From BPJO01 sp037189665 (GTDB lineage Bacteria; Planctomycetota; Phycisphaerae; Tepidisphaerales; Tepidisphaeraceae), in the NCBI GenBank assembly GCA_037189665.1, contig JBBCIV010000041.1, forward strand, positions 1 to 64,000: 64,000 bases of DNA, in the 5' to 3' direction. The notes under the pieces were generated by a model. The model was not told the DNA's origin. It did not search any database and worked only from the letters and a program-made list of their open reading frames with translations. A program made the position numbers and the translations under genes. This document shows positions 42,343 to 50,578 of this stretch, piece by piece. Each line of letters opens with the position of its first letter. Position 1 is the stretch's first letter.

Positions 42343-42510
42343 TCACATCCTTCTGTACGATCGGCGGGAGCGCTCATCGCAACGGTTCATTGAGAAGTTG
42401 AACAAGCCCCAGCTTTGTCCCGCCGACAGCGTACCGATCGAGTTGCCAGGCGTAATCGTTCCATTGACGGTGATGGGCTTGCCTGAGGGAGTTTGGAAGT
42501 CGATTGGCAT
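42343..42510 (-). pseudogene. Possible fragment of a PEP-CTERM/beta-strand-repeat protein
   Basis: A 55-codon frame with GKPITVNGTITPGNSIGTLS, a pattern typical of autotransporter-associated repeats. It has no Shine-Dalgarno, no signal peptide and no PEP-CTERM end, and an XylR-type site begins directly at its 5' edge. Best read as a leftover piece of a gene like that at 38931. Confidence 0.35.
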
Positions 42511-42537
42511 GTCGCAAATCGGGAGCAATCAAACGCA
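42511..42537 (+). promoter_or_regulatory. XylR-type 27-bp element before the hydrolase fusion gene
   Basis: Reads GTCGCAAATCGGGAGCAATC and ends AAACGCA, with direct-repeat halves GTCGCAAAT / AACGCAATT. TAGTAT at 42570 is a possible -10, 59 bases from the site start. Confidence 0.74.
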
Positions 42538-42937
42538 ATTCGACCTGTAACCGAGCCGGGATTGCGGGGTAGTATATTCAGGCACGTTGAGCCTGATCCG
42601 GCGCATACGCGACGTCGCGGAGTTGATGAGAAACGTCTTCGCGACGACACCGCCAAACAGCGAACCGAACAACCCTACGCACCCGCGGGAAGCAACCGGG
42701 AACGGCTTCATCTACCTGAACGGGCAACTGTATCGGACGGACATGGGAAATCGGGCCTCAACGCGATTTCTATCTTCCGGAGTGCTGGTTGAACAGGGGT
42801 GAGGATCGGGAGAACGTGCTTGCGATCTGCCTTCGTTCGGTGGGAGATTCGCCGGCGCGGATTCGTGCGGCGAGCATTGTTCCGGCGACGGGGTTTGCCG
42901 AGCGTCGTTCCTGAGTGCTTCTTACGGGAGCAACGTG
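42538..42937. other. Long leader region before the hydrolase fusion gene
   Basis: 400 bases from the XylR-type site to the gene start, of which about 350 would be transcribed from the predicted -10 at 42570. Short plus-strand frames (for example a 71-codon frame from 42587) lack ribosome sites and known domains. I see no riboswitch-like or other clear structure. Confidence 0.4.
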
Positions 42938-44869
42938 ATGAGATTGCATCTGCCCAGTACGGTTTTGACGATCACCATGTCGGTTTTTCCGGTTTCCCAA
43001 GCCGCCGACCCGTCGGACGCATTTCCGCTTGTGACCAGGCGCGTCCAGGGCTGGGTGGACCGCGGGTACTACAAGGGGTGTTCGGTCTGGATTGCGCAAG
43101 GGGATCGGGTGCTCTACCAGAAGAGCATCGGCGATCATTCTCCCCACGCCGAGATATACATCGCGTCGGCGGGGAAATGGCTTGGCGCAGCGGCGATGCT
43201 GGCGGTTGTCGACGAGGGGAAACTTTCGCTGGATGACCCGGTCTCAAAATGGCTGCCGGAGTTTGCCGGCGACCCCAAGGGACGCGCGACGGTCCGCCAG
43301 CTTTTCTCTCATACGTCAGGCTATTTTCCGTATCAACCCCAAGACAATCCGCCAGACAATTACCAGACGATCGCGGAATCGGTCGCGCATCTCCTGCCCT
43401 TGCCGCAACGCTGCGCGCCCGGCGAACGGTTTGAATATGGCGGCCTTGCGATGCAGGTCGCCGGGCGGATCGTCGAAGTTGTGACAGGCCAGACCTGGGA
43501 AGAAGCGTTCCAGCAATGCATTGCCGGGCCGCTGGGAATGACGCGCACTCGGTTCACGCCCGTCGATCCCGGTCACATTCCCGTGATTGGGGGCGGCGCG
43601 GTCAGCACCCTCAGCGACTACGCCCGCTTTATCACCATGATCGCCGACGGTGGCGTTTATCAGGGACGGCGCGTGCTGTCGGAGAAATCGGTAGATGAAA
43701 TGCTGTCCGACCAGGTTCGCGGCGCGATCGTTCAGCGAGAGGAGCTTGTCGAGCGATTCCGCGGCCACACGCACAATGGCGTCTATGGTCTGGGCATGTG
43801 GCGAGAGGAACTGGACCAGGCAAACCGCGCCACGATCATCAGCAGTCCGAGCTGGGCGGGCACCTATCCCTGGATCGATCGAACTCACGATATCCGCGGC
43901 GTTCTCATCGGGCACGTTGATACATCGGTGGCGGGCAAGGCGAAATTTTCGGGCTTCTGGACGAGTCCGGTCCTGACGAACCTGGTGCGCGCCCAGCTGG
44001 CCTGGGACATGCCGTCTTCGCTTGCGAACTATGAACAGGGCGTAGCCCCCGCTCAAGGCGCCGATCTTGCTTATGAAGCTGCTGGCGCGGGAGAGCCGGT
44101 TATCCTGCTGCACGGGCACTCTTTCGATCGCCGAATGTGGGATCCGCAGTTCGCGGCTCTGGCTAGGCATCACCGCGTGATTCGTTACGACTTGCGCGGA
44201 TACGGATTGTCCGACAAGCCCGTTGAAGGGCGCAATTTCCGCCATGCCGATGACCTGGCGGCGCTCATGGATGCGTTGAAGATCAAGAAGGCGCATGTCA
44301 TTGGCTTATCGCTCGGGGGCTTCGTGGTGGGGGATTTCATTGCACTGCATCCCGATCGTATTCTCAGCGCAACGATATCCGCCGGCTCGGTCTACACAGG
44401 ACCGGGAAGCCATGAGTTGACGGGCGACGCGCTGATCGAACGATTGGCTGCCGTCGAGCAGACGCGCAAGCAGGGGATCAAGGAACTGAAATCGCGCTGG
44501 ACTGAGGGCCTGCTTCAGGGCTGCGGCCATCACGCCAACCGGCTGCGCGGTCCGCTGACCGAGATGATCCGGGAATGGAGCGCGTGGCAGCCTTTGCATG
44601 TCGAGCCGCCTCATCTGCTTGGTCGGCGCGCGATCGAATTGATCCGCCATGGCAAGCCCGCATTTCCGGTCCTCTGGATTGCCGGAGCCAACGACCGCTA
44701 CGAAAAGTCGGTCGAGGAATACAAAGCGGTCCTGCCTCAGATGAAGCTTGTCGTGCTGGAGGACGCAGGGCATCTTTCAAGCCTGGAGCAGCCCGACGCG
44801 TTTACAGATGCAGTTTTACGACAGACGCGCGGCGACGTCCCGCGTCCTGCAACCATGCCGGCGGACTGA
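42938..44869 (+). CDS. Fusion of a beta-lactamase-like serine hydrolase and an alpha/beta hydrolase
   Basis: 643 residues with a signal peptide. Residues about 25-350 form a class C beta-lactamase/DD-peptidase-like domain: the SxxK motif is SAGK (Ser 77, Lys 80), with HTSGYF and a YGG triad in place of the usual YxN. Residues about 375-635 form an alpha/beta hydrolase with LLHGHSFDRRMW (oxyanion), YDLRGYGLSDKP, the elbow GLSLGG (Ser 458), GANDRY (acid) and DAGHLSSLE (His). Both halves resemble esterases, so a two-site secreted esterase is likely, the substrate unknown. The ATG at 42938 has GGGAG 7 bases upstream. XylR-type site at 42511. Confidence 0.86.
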   Translation: MRLHLPSTVLTITMSVFPVSQAADPSDAFPLVTRRVQGWVDRGYYKGCSVWIAQGDRVLYQKSIGDHSPHAEIYIASAGKWLGAAAMLAVVDEGKLSLDDPVSKWLPEFAGDPKGRATVRQLFSHTSGYFPYQPQDNPPDNYQTIAESVAHLLPLPQRCAPGERFEYGGLAMQVAGRIVEVVTGQTWEEAFQQCIAGPLGMTRTRFTPVDPGHIPVIGGGAVSTLSDYARFITMIADGGVYQGRRVLSEKSVDEMLSDQVRGAIVQREELVERFRGHTHNGVYGLGMWREELDQANRATIISSPSWAGTYPWIDRTHDIRGVLIGHVDTSVAGKAKFSGFWTSPVLTNLVRAQLAWDMPSSLANYEQGVAPAQGADLAYEAAGAGEPVILLHGHSFDRRMWDPQFAALARHHRVIRYDLRGYGLSDKPVEGRNFRHADDLAALMDALKIKKAHVIGLSLGGFVVGDFIALHPDRILSATISAGSVYTGPGSHELTGDALIERLAAVEQTRKQGIKELKSRWTEGLLQGCGHHANRLRGPLTEMIREWSAWQPLHVEPPHLLGRRAIELIRHGKPAFPVLWIAGANDRYEKSVEEYKAVLPQMKLVVLEDAGHLSSLEQPDAFTDAVLRQTRGDVPRPATMPAD

Positions 44870-44982
44870 TTCACGGCACCCATTTGCGTTGTTTCTTATC
44901 ATATTTGCAACATAGACATATCCCCTTTGCCGCTGAATCCCGGGAAATGCGGCCCCGATTCGCGGCCCGGGATATAGCCAGT

Positions 44983-45009
44983 GTCGCAAATACGGTTAAA
45001 GCGGTGCGG
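44983..45009 (+). promoter_or_regulatory. Degenerate XylR-type element
   Basis: The first half GTCGCAAATACGGTTAAA is strong and resembles the site at 22894, but the second half reads GTGCGG instead of AACGCA and no -10 lies at the usual distance. It precedes a decayed gene, so it may be decaying with it. Confidence 0.35.
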
Positions 45010-45049
45010 TGTCACGCTAACGCTCGATCTGGCTGGCGTTGCCAATGCG

Positions 45050-45346
45050 CGATGTATCTGACCGTCACGCTCAACGGCTTTGCCGATGTTGCCGGCAATT
45101 GGATCGCCGCCTGATACGACCTACACGTTGACCCCCATCGGCGAAGAGTTCGGCAACTCCGCCACTCTTGATCCGATTACGACCTTTGAGTCGCCGGGAA
45201 CGTTTTCGTTAACGGTGACCGCGGTTCCTGAGCCGTCGGCAAATGGCCTTGCTGGCATTGCTAAGTCCGTTGTTCTTGAAACGGAGGCGACATGCCTGAA
45301 AGGTGCTGTAGGCTGTGGCTTGTTGGTTTTTGTCGCAAATTGGTGA
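45050..45346 (+). pseudogene. Decayed 3' end of a PEP-CTERM gene
   Basis: Two frames together read MYLTVTLNGFADVAG, a shift, then TFSLTVTAVPEPSANGLAGI, which has the start of a PEP-CTERM tail but lacks the long hydrophobic run and terminal arginines. No signal peptide or ribosome site. The following XylR-type site overlaps its last bases. Confidence 0.5.
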
Positions 45347-45358
45347 GGGATAAACGCA
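45332..45358 (+). promoter_or_regulatory. XylR-type 27-bp element before the large secreted protein at 45566
   Basis: Halves GTCGCAAAT / AACGCATAT with a 21-bp period. TATAAG at 45388 is a possible -10, 56 bases from the site start. Confidence 0.72.
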
Positions 45359-45565
45359 TATCGCCACTGCGGCCATTTTGGGACAAGTATAAGATTGCGC
45401 GTCATCCATGCCATACGCGGAGTGGTGGTGGCTGATTCGATGTGCGGAGAAATTCATAGTTTTGCTCGTAAGGAATGCTCTTTCTGCCAACGAAAATAAA
45501 ACGTATTGGTATTGCGCGCTGATGACAAAAATAGGCGTCATTTGCTAATTAAGTGAGGAAACAAG

Positions 45566-47917
45566 ATGTCGGTAGATCAACGTCCCATTCGGCTTGCAGT
45601 TGTTCTTTTGGGCTTTGCTTCCAGTGGCTTACTGCCTTTGAAGGCCAGCGCCGAGGCGTCTTCTGAAACCCAATTGGTGGATACCATCATTTTCGGCGAT
45701 GCCGCATCTGAGAAAAGTCACATTCTTCGGGCAGAGGGATCGGAAATCATCAAGGGTGGACTAGATGAGCCGGCTCGTCAATTGCTGCCGAAAGAGCCTG
45801 CCAGTTTCCAAGGCGGGTCGCTGACGTTCACGATCAAAGTCGATCCTCAGAAGCAGAACTATTTCACAATCAGGTTATGGGGATCAGACAGAGGCGCCGA
45901 TCGCGGCCGGTTTCAGGTATTCAAGGACAATCTTCAGTTGGGATATCGTCATGAGGGCGACCACGACATCCTCAACGCCACCAGTAATGATGCGTGGGCG
46001 CCAGGTCGGTTCGTATACCAGACGATTCTTTTGCCGCCTTCCTTGACCCGGGGCAAGTCGGAAATCGAGCTGACGATTCGTTCATTTGGCCCGGTGTGGA
46101 ACTACGGTGAAACCTACGAACGCTTCCAGAAATTCCTGGAAAAGCCGACCCGCGGTATTTATCGCGTCTACACACATAGCGGCGGTCGCTTTGTTCCGGA
46201 TACTTCAGAAAAGCAGGGTTCGACTCCGCAAGCCACCATCCGACAAACGCCCGGTCCGGAGGTGATTGACGAGTCTCGCAAGATCGTCATTGATCGGCTG
46301 ACCAGAGCGCTGGCCGACGGCAAGTCGAACGGCCGGATGAACCTGATGGCCACTGCGTATAACGTGAAGTGGACCCCAGCTTACCAGAACCCAATTGCTC
46401 TAGAGCAGATCATCAATGACGGCGACGAAACGGTCCGTCGTACCGCAGCCAATCCCAAAGCCTTCGACGGAACCTGGGGAGCGCTCGGTGGATTCGGGAA
46501 GGCCCTGCCGCAAGTCTGGTCTGCCATCGAAAGTCGGATGGATGAAAAAGTAGATCTTGGTGTTGAGGGGGCGACGACTCGTCGTGAAGCGTGGGCCACC
46601 ATGATCCATAAAGGGATGGTCTATCTTCGTACACATCGCCGCGGTTTCACAAATCAGTCGATGATCGTGGACATGAACATCTATGCTTCAAATCGGGCAC
46701 TCACGCTTCTCAAGCCTGAACTGTCCATTCCTGAAGAAAAGGCGATGCGCTATATGTATGAGTCAGTCGGCCTGGAGCCTTGGCTCGGAAGCAACAAGAC
46801 TGATCCAAACAACCCCAACACCGTTCTTGATGATGAGTTTGAAAAGCCGTACGGCGCAAACTATCGCACCGTTACCCTCAAGGGTACATCTCGTGAGCTC
46901 GGCTGGGTTGGGAGCTATGGTGAAACCATTCTGGGCATTCTTCACGAGATGATCCATATCGGCGACAATAGTGACGCCAGACTCAAGGCGCAATTGGAGA
47001 GAATTCAGGAGGCGCGTTTCTACTTCCGCTATCCCGCGATCGATAACGACGGCAACCAGATCATGCGGCTGACCGCAGAGATCGATAACCGCCACACCTA
47101 CTACCCACGCGCTGGCGCCGCTTACTTGGCGTGCGAAGTAGGCGAATCGTGGTGGCTCGACACGCCGGCGATGTTTCCGGAAAACAAGAAGATCGTCGGC
47201 GTCGCGCAGCAGATGCTCGCCGACAACCAGTACTTCCAATACATTCAGCGCCGCCTGAAGGATAACCAGACTGGCGCGATGATGCGCAACGTCGAGGACT
47301 ACGAGAAAGTCAAAGGCCTGCCCCCCAGCGACTATCGTTTGCCGATGACCGACGGCCAGCCCGATTTCGTCTACTCAGATGAAGAAAACGGCATCGTTGT
47401 CGTCAAGCACGGAGATACTCGCATTTTCGCCAACTTTTACTGGCGGGCTGTATATGGTGTAAATGGCTTGGCCCGGCTTCTCGAAGTCGATTCGGTCAAT
47501 ACGAAGGTCGCGACGGTGCAAACGGAGTTCAAGATTGAGAATGTCGCCGGTACGTACAAGCGTCCCAACGCCATTCACATGATGAACAGCAGTCCCACAT
47601 CACGCGTGCCGCCGCCACCAGTGCCGACACAAGCATGGGAAGGGCACGAGATCCCCATTGCCGCATTCCCTGCCGATGCCGTAGGCTTGAAGGCTGGCAA
47701 CTGGGGTCCATTTGTCGGTAAGGCGTCGTACTACCAACTGCGCTATGGCAAATACCTCTTCGCGATCAACACCACCGAAGATAAGATCTACACAGTGGCG
47801 GTGCCATCCAACGCCCCGGCCAATGCGGTAGACTTGGTGACGGGCAACTCGGTCAAAGCGGGGCAAGAACTGTCACTCAGGCCACTCACCACGGCCGTCA
47901 TTTATCTTGGCAAGTAA
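45566..47917 (+). CDS. Large secreted protein of unknown family, probable carbohydrate-active
   Basis: 783 residues with a signal peptide (VVLLGFASSGLLPLKASA). The N-terminal third (40-200) is a beta-sandwich-like module with LVDTIIFGDAASEK and NYFTIRLWGSD; the middle (240-560) is helical, as in alpha/alpha-barrel enzymes; the C-terminal part is beta-rich. HEMIH at residues 460-464 fits an HExxH zinc motif, but I do not know whether it binds metal here. I do not recognise the family. GAGGAAAC precedes the ATG. A broken homologue lies at 25981-26439. Both have an XylR-type site, and a clear terminator follows this gene, so it is a single-gene unit of the sugar regulon. Confidence 0.8.
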   Translation: MSVDQRPIRLAVVLLGFASSGLLPLKASAEASSETQLVDTIIFGDAASEKSHILRAEGSEIIKGGLDEPARQLLPKEPASFQGGSLTFTIKVDPQKQNYFTIRLWGSDRGADRGRFQVFKDNLQLGYRHEGDHDILNATSNDAWAPGRFVYQTILLPPSLTRGKSEIELTIRSFGPVWNYGETYERFQKFLEKPTRGIYRVYTHSGGRFVPDTSEKQGSTPQATIRQTPGPEVIDESRKIVIDRLTRALADGKSNGRMNLMATAYNVKWTPAYQNPIALEQIINDGDETVRRTAANPKAFDGTWGALGGFGKALPQVWSAIESRMDEKVDLGVEGATTRREAWATMIHKGMVYLRTHRRGFTNQSMIVDMNIYASNRALTLLKPELSIPEEKAMRYMYESVGLEPWLGSNKTDPNNPNTVLDDEFEKPYGANYRTVTLKGTSRELGWVGSYGETILGILHEMIHIGDNSDARLKAQLERIQEARFYFRYPAIDNDGNQIMRLTAEIDNRHTYYPRAGAAYLACEVGESWWLDTPAMFPENKKIVGVAQQMLADNQYFQYIQRRLKDNQTGAMMRNVEDYEKVKGLPPSDYRLPMTDGQPDFVYSDEENGIVVVKHGDTRIFANFYWRAVYGVNGLARLLEVDSVNTKVATVQTEFKIENVAGTYKRPNAIHMMNSSPTSRVPPPPVPTQAWEGHEIPIAAFPADAVGLKAGNWGPFVGKASYYQLRYGKYLFAINTTEDKIYTVAVPSNAPANAVDLVTGNSVKAGQELSLRPLTTAVIYLGK

Positions 47918-47927
47918 ATAACTAAAG

Positions 47928-47964
47928 GCGGCGGCTCGAGCATATATCGAGGCGCCGCTTTTTT
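47928..47964 (+). terminator. Rho-independent terminator of the 45566 gene
   Basis: GCGGCGGCTCGA pairs with TCGAGGCGCCGC (12 bp, one mismatch) around a 7-base loop, followed by six T. It lies 11 bases after the stop codon. Confidence 0.85.
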
Positions 47965-48236
47965 GTGTCAATTCGTGGCCTATATCGATTCTCAACGCAG
48001 GTCGACGCTTCCATAAAAATACCTGATGAATGGCTTGGCCAAGATCGGGCAGGCCAGCGCCCGCGCGCGAAGTCGCGCACCTCTGCCTGGGATCCTTAAC
48101 GGCGACGGGCAGTCCCCGCTGCCGCAAGGGCAACGACGGGAAGGCGTTGGTATCCGCCCGTGGATTCAAGGACGATCAATCTGGGAAAGAGCGCGTCTTG
48201 AGAGAGGCGATGAGTTTGGCATGTTGGCTTCCGCAA
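47965..48236. other. Boundary region between sugar regulon and biosynthetic cluster
   Basis: About 270 bases between the terminator and the 3' end of the GH3-type gene. No gene, repeat or hairpin with a T-run is evident. Confidence 0.5.
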
Positions 48237-49841
48237 TTAGGTGTGGCATCCACCGGCAATGCTATCGCAAAATTGTGGGCGTTCCTTTGCTGAAGCAAGA
48301 AACTGTGCTCCCCATCCGAACGCTCCGTCAAGCGCAACAGGTTTGATGTCTCCGAGACGCTGTCCATCGATGATGCGACGTCGAACGAATGTTTGATAAG
48401 CTCCCCTTGCAACAGACCTGACCCGTGGCGGTCCGAGTTGGCCGAGCATGCGGCAGTAAGCATAATGCGGATTCTCTGACAATCGCCTGTCGAGTTCGGA
48501 AGCCAGGTCCGAGTCGGACAGGAAGTGGCATTCCACGAACATCACATAGTAAATCAGTCGCTCGGGCTCTTGTTCCGGCGCAAGCATGGCGAACGGTGCA
48601 GTGATGCCGAAGTCGCTCAGCAGCCTGCGTATCACTGTTCCGACGAACCCTTCGCTGAGCTTTTCTCCAAAACGATCGACAACCAAGTCGGCCCGACCGA
48701 TGAGACGCAGCGAAGGTGTTTTATGCACAAAACCGTCGCAACAGACGACGTCGCCCAGCCTGACGCGCCATAGTCCGCCGGCTGTCGTTACGATCAACCG
48801 ATACAACTCGCCGCATCGAAGCTGATGGGCAAGGCGGATCTGCCCGTCCTGCTCGAACTCAAAAAAATGCGAACGAACGACCAGTGGCCATTGGCCAGCA
48901 AATGGGATTGAGATGAATGCTTCAGTCGCCAGGATACCCTTCGGTTGGATCGTGCAGGCGGGGAAAATACGCCCAAGGGCGTCCGCCGGGCCTGCCGCAT
49001 GGGCATCTGCCCAGCAACTGATTAGTCGCAGATGCGGCCATATTCCCCGCCAATTTTCGCATCCCAGTTCGCGCAGCCGCCTAGCCCGGGTTCGTGAAAA
49101 TTGCTGCACGGCATCCAGCAATGAGTCCCAATGTTCGACACAATGCCGCAACAGAAGTTCGAGAAACGACGGATGCCAAACCGAGATAAGGCGCAGCTGA
49201 TCGCACGCCAGAAGATGAGTACACGCGACCTGCCGGAACGTGTCGATGTCTGGCGAGCGTTCGGCGAACGGCGGGACGGCCATCGCTGCGTTGATCATCC
49301 ATCGCCGTAGTCCGCCCAGATATTCCGCATCGTCACCGTAGCCGATCGGGACCGCGCTGTCCCGGGTGACAACCTGTGAGACGGCCGGCGTCACGGACCA
49401 ATATGCCGGGCCGGCCAATAGCGTCGGGAAGCGAGCGAACAGGTCACACATCCACGGACCGATCGCGCGATTCAGTTCTTTCTGAAACGCTGTCGTATAG
49501 GGGATGAGTTTGGCCGCCCTGGTGGTGCCGCTGGAGGGAACAAGCCGTGTGACCGGTTCGGCGGTCAGCACACGCTGTCGTCCCGCCTTGATTTGTTCGA
49601 TCCAATCCTCGAATTCATCATATTCGCGGACTGGGACGCGCGAGCGAAACCCCTCGACGTCGCGCACACTCGCCAACCTGTGCTGGCGGCCGAACGCCGT
49701 GTCGGCATTTCGTGCGACGTAGCTTCGCAACAGGTCCGCTTGCGTCCGTGCGGGATTTCCAAGTGACCGTCGAAATGCGACGGCGTCGGAAACGCTCACA
49801 CCGAGCCAGCCGCAGTTTGCAATGGTACTGGACCAGTTCAT
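48237..49841 (-). CDS. GH3-family (auxin-responsive type) acyl-acid amide synthetase
   Basis: 534 residues of the adenylate-forming GH3 superfamily, which join a carboxylic acid to an amine through an acyl-AMP. The nucleotide motif SSGTTRAAKLIPYT is near residue 115, preceded by DEFEDWIEQIKAG; PAYWSVTPA and the later RLIGRADLVVDRFGEKLSE are also typical. The GH3 name refers to the plant auxin-responsive family, not to glycoside hydrolases. The ATG overlaps the stop of the upstream GNAT-like gene by four bases. It is the last gene of the minus-strand arm. Its likely job is the final amide-forming step of a small molecule or lipid; the substrates are not known. Confidence 0.9.
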   Translation of the reverse strand: MNWSSTIANCGWLGVSVSDAVAFRRSLGNPARTQADLLRSYVARNADTAFGRQHRLASVRDVEGFRSRVPVREYDEFEDWIEQIKAGRQRVLTAEPVTRLVPSSGTTRAAKLIPYTTAFQKELNRAIGPWMCDLFARFPTLLAGPAYWSVTPAVSQVVTRDSAVPIGYGDDAEYLGGLRRWMINAAMAVPPFAERSPDIDTFRQVACTHLLACDQLRLISVWHPSFLELLLRHCVEHWDSLLDAVQQFSRTRARRLRELGCENWRGIWPHLRLISCWADAHAAGPADALGRIFPACTIQPKGILATEAFISIPFAGQWPLVVRSHFFEFEQDGQIRLAHQLRCGELYRLIVTTAGGLWRVRLGDVVCCDGFVHKTPSLRLIGRADLVVDRFGEKLSEGFVGTVIRRLLSDFGITAPFAMLAPEQEPERLIYYVMFVECHFLSDSDLASELDRRLSENPHYAYCRMLGQLGPPRVRSVARGAYQTFVRRRIIDGQRLGDIKPVALDGAFGWGAQFLASAKERPQFCDSIAGGCHT

Positions 49842-50578
49842 GACCGTGTCCGGTGCTGCGGGCCGAACACCATCCGCCGGCCGGCAGTGGTCAGGTTCGG
49901 CTCGGACAATTCACATAGACAGACGAGTTCTTCCCCCGCGTTGTGTCCCGGATTGCGGCGAACGAAGAATGCGACGTTCGGATCGTTTGCCCGGGACGGC
50001 GGTATGCCCGCCAGGTGCTGACGAAGCCGTTGTGGGCTTGGCAAACGAACGATGCCACCAGCGCGATCAAAGTAGTCGCCATACTGTTCGATCGCCAACT
50101 GATCGAGTAGCTGTTGACGATGTGGTGGCGTGGGTACGTCAAATCGCGGGTAAAACATCCGCCAGAACGTCGGCAGCAGCCGGTACGTTCGAAATCCGCT
50201 GGTCAGCAATAACCAGTACAGGGGAAGGTTCGGGAACTGTTGCCTGATCCGCATGACCGCCGCAATCCACTCGCGCGGCAACGCGGCCGATCCCCATGCC
50301 GACGGCGCGACGATCGTGTCTCCCGAATAAACGACGGCGATCGCAGTCCCTTCGAACGCGGATTGACGCAACAGCAGCGTCGAGAAGCCGACGAGCGATT
50401 CGCTTTGTCGGAGCAGCAATACCCAGTTTTTTTCGACGAGGTCGTGCTCGAACTGCTCCCGGGACACGCCGTCGAAGTGGGCGTGGAGGAGCGCATACAT
50501 GGCCTTACGGTCGGTGGCGTCGAGGTTATTGCGGGCCACGAGTTCGCTCGATACGGAAACAGATGATCGCGAGGTCAT
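49838..50578 (-). CDS. GNAT-like protein of unknown substrate
   Basis: 246 residues. The N-terminal half fits a GNAT-type fold: YALLHAHFDGVSREQFEHDL, then WVLLLRQSESLVGFSTLLL as the central strands and AVVYSGDTIVAPSAWG where the CoA-binding strand would be. The C-terminal part is not characteristic. No membrane segment. Both ends overlap the neighbouring genes by four bases (ATGA), so it is tightly coupled in the arm radical SAM 2, radical SAM 1, GNAT 2, this gene, GH3. N- or O-acylation of the cluster product is a reasonable inference. Confidence 0.7.
   Translation of the reverse strand: MTSRSSVSVSSELVARNNLDATDRKAMYALLHAHFDGVSREQFEHDLVEKNWVLLLRQSESLVGFSTLLLRQSAFEGTAIAVVYSGDTIVAPSAWGSAALPREWIAAVMRIRQQFPNLPLYWLLLTSGFRTYRLLPTFWRMFYPRFDVPTPPHRQQLLDQLAIEQYGDYFDRAGGIVRLPSPQRLRQHLAGIPPSRANDPNVAFFVRRNPGHNAGEELVCLCELSEPNLTTAGRRMVFGPQHRTRS

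Larger units (their letters stand above)
44870..45565. other. Regulatory region with a PEP-CTERM gene remnant
   Basis: About 700 bases between the hydrolase fusion and the large secreted protein. It holds a degenerate XylR-type site (44983), the decayed end of a PEP-CTERM gene (45050-45346), a good XylR-type site (45332), and an A/T-rich leader. Confidence 0.5.

Noticed and set aside
42587..42802. A 71-codon frame in the leader of the hydrolase fusion gene
   Set aside because: It starts with TTG, has no ribosome site and no homology I recognise, although GFIYLNGQLYRTDMGNR reads like protein.
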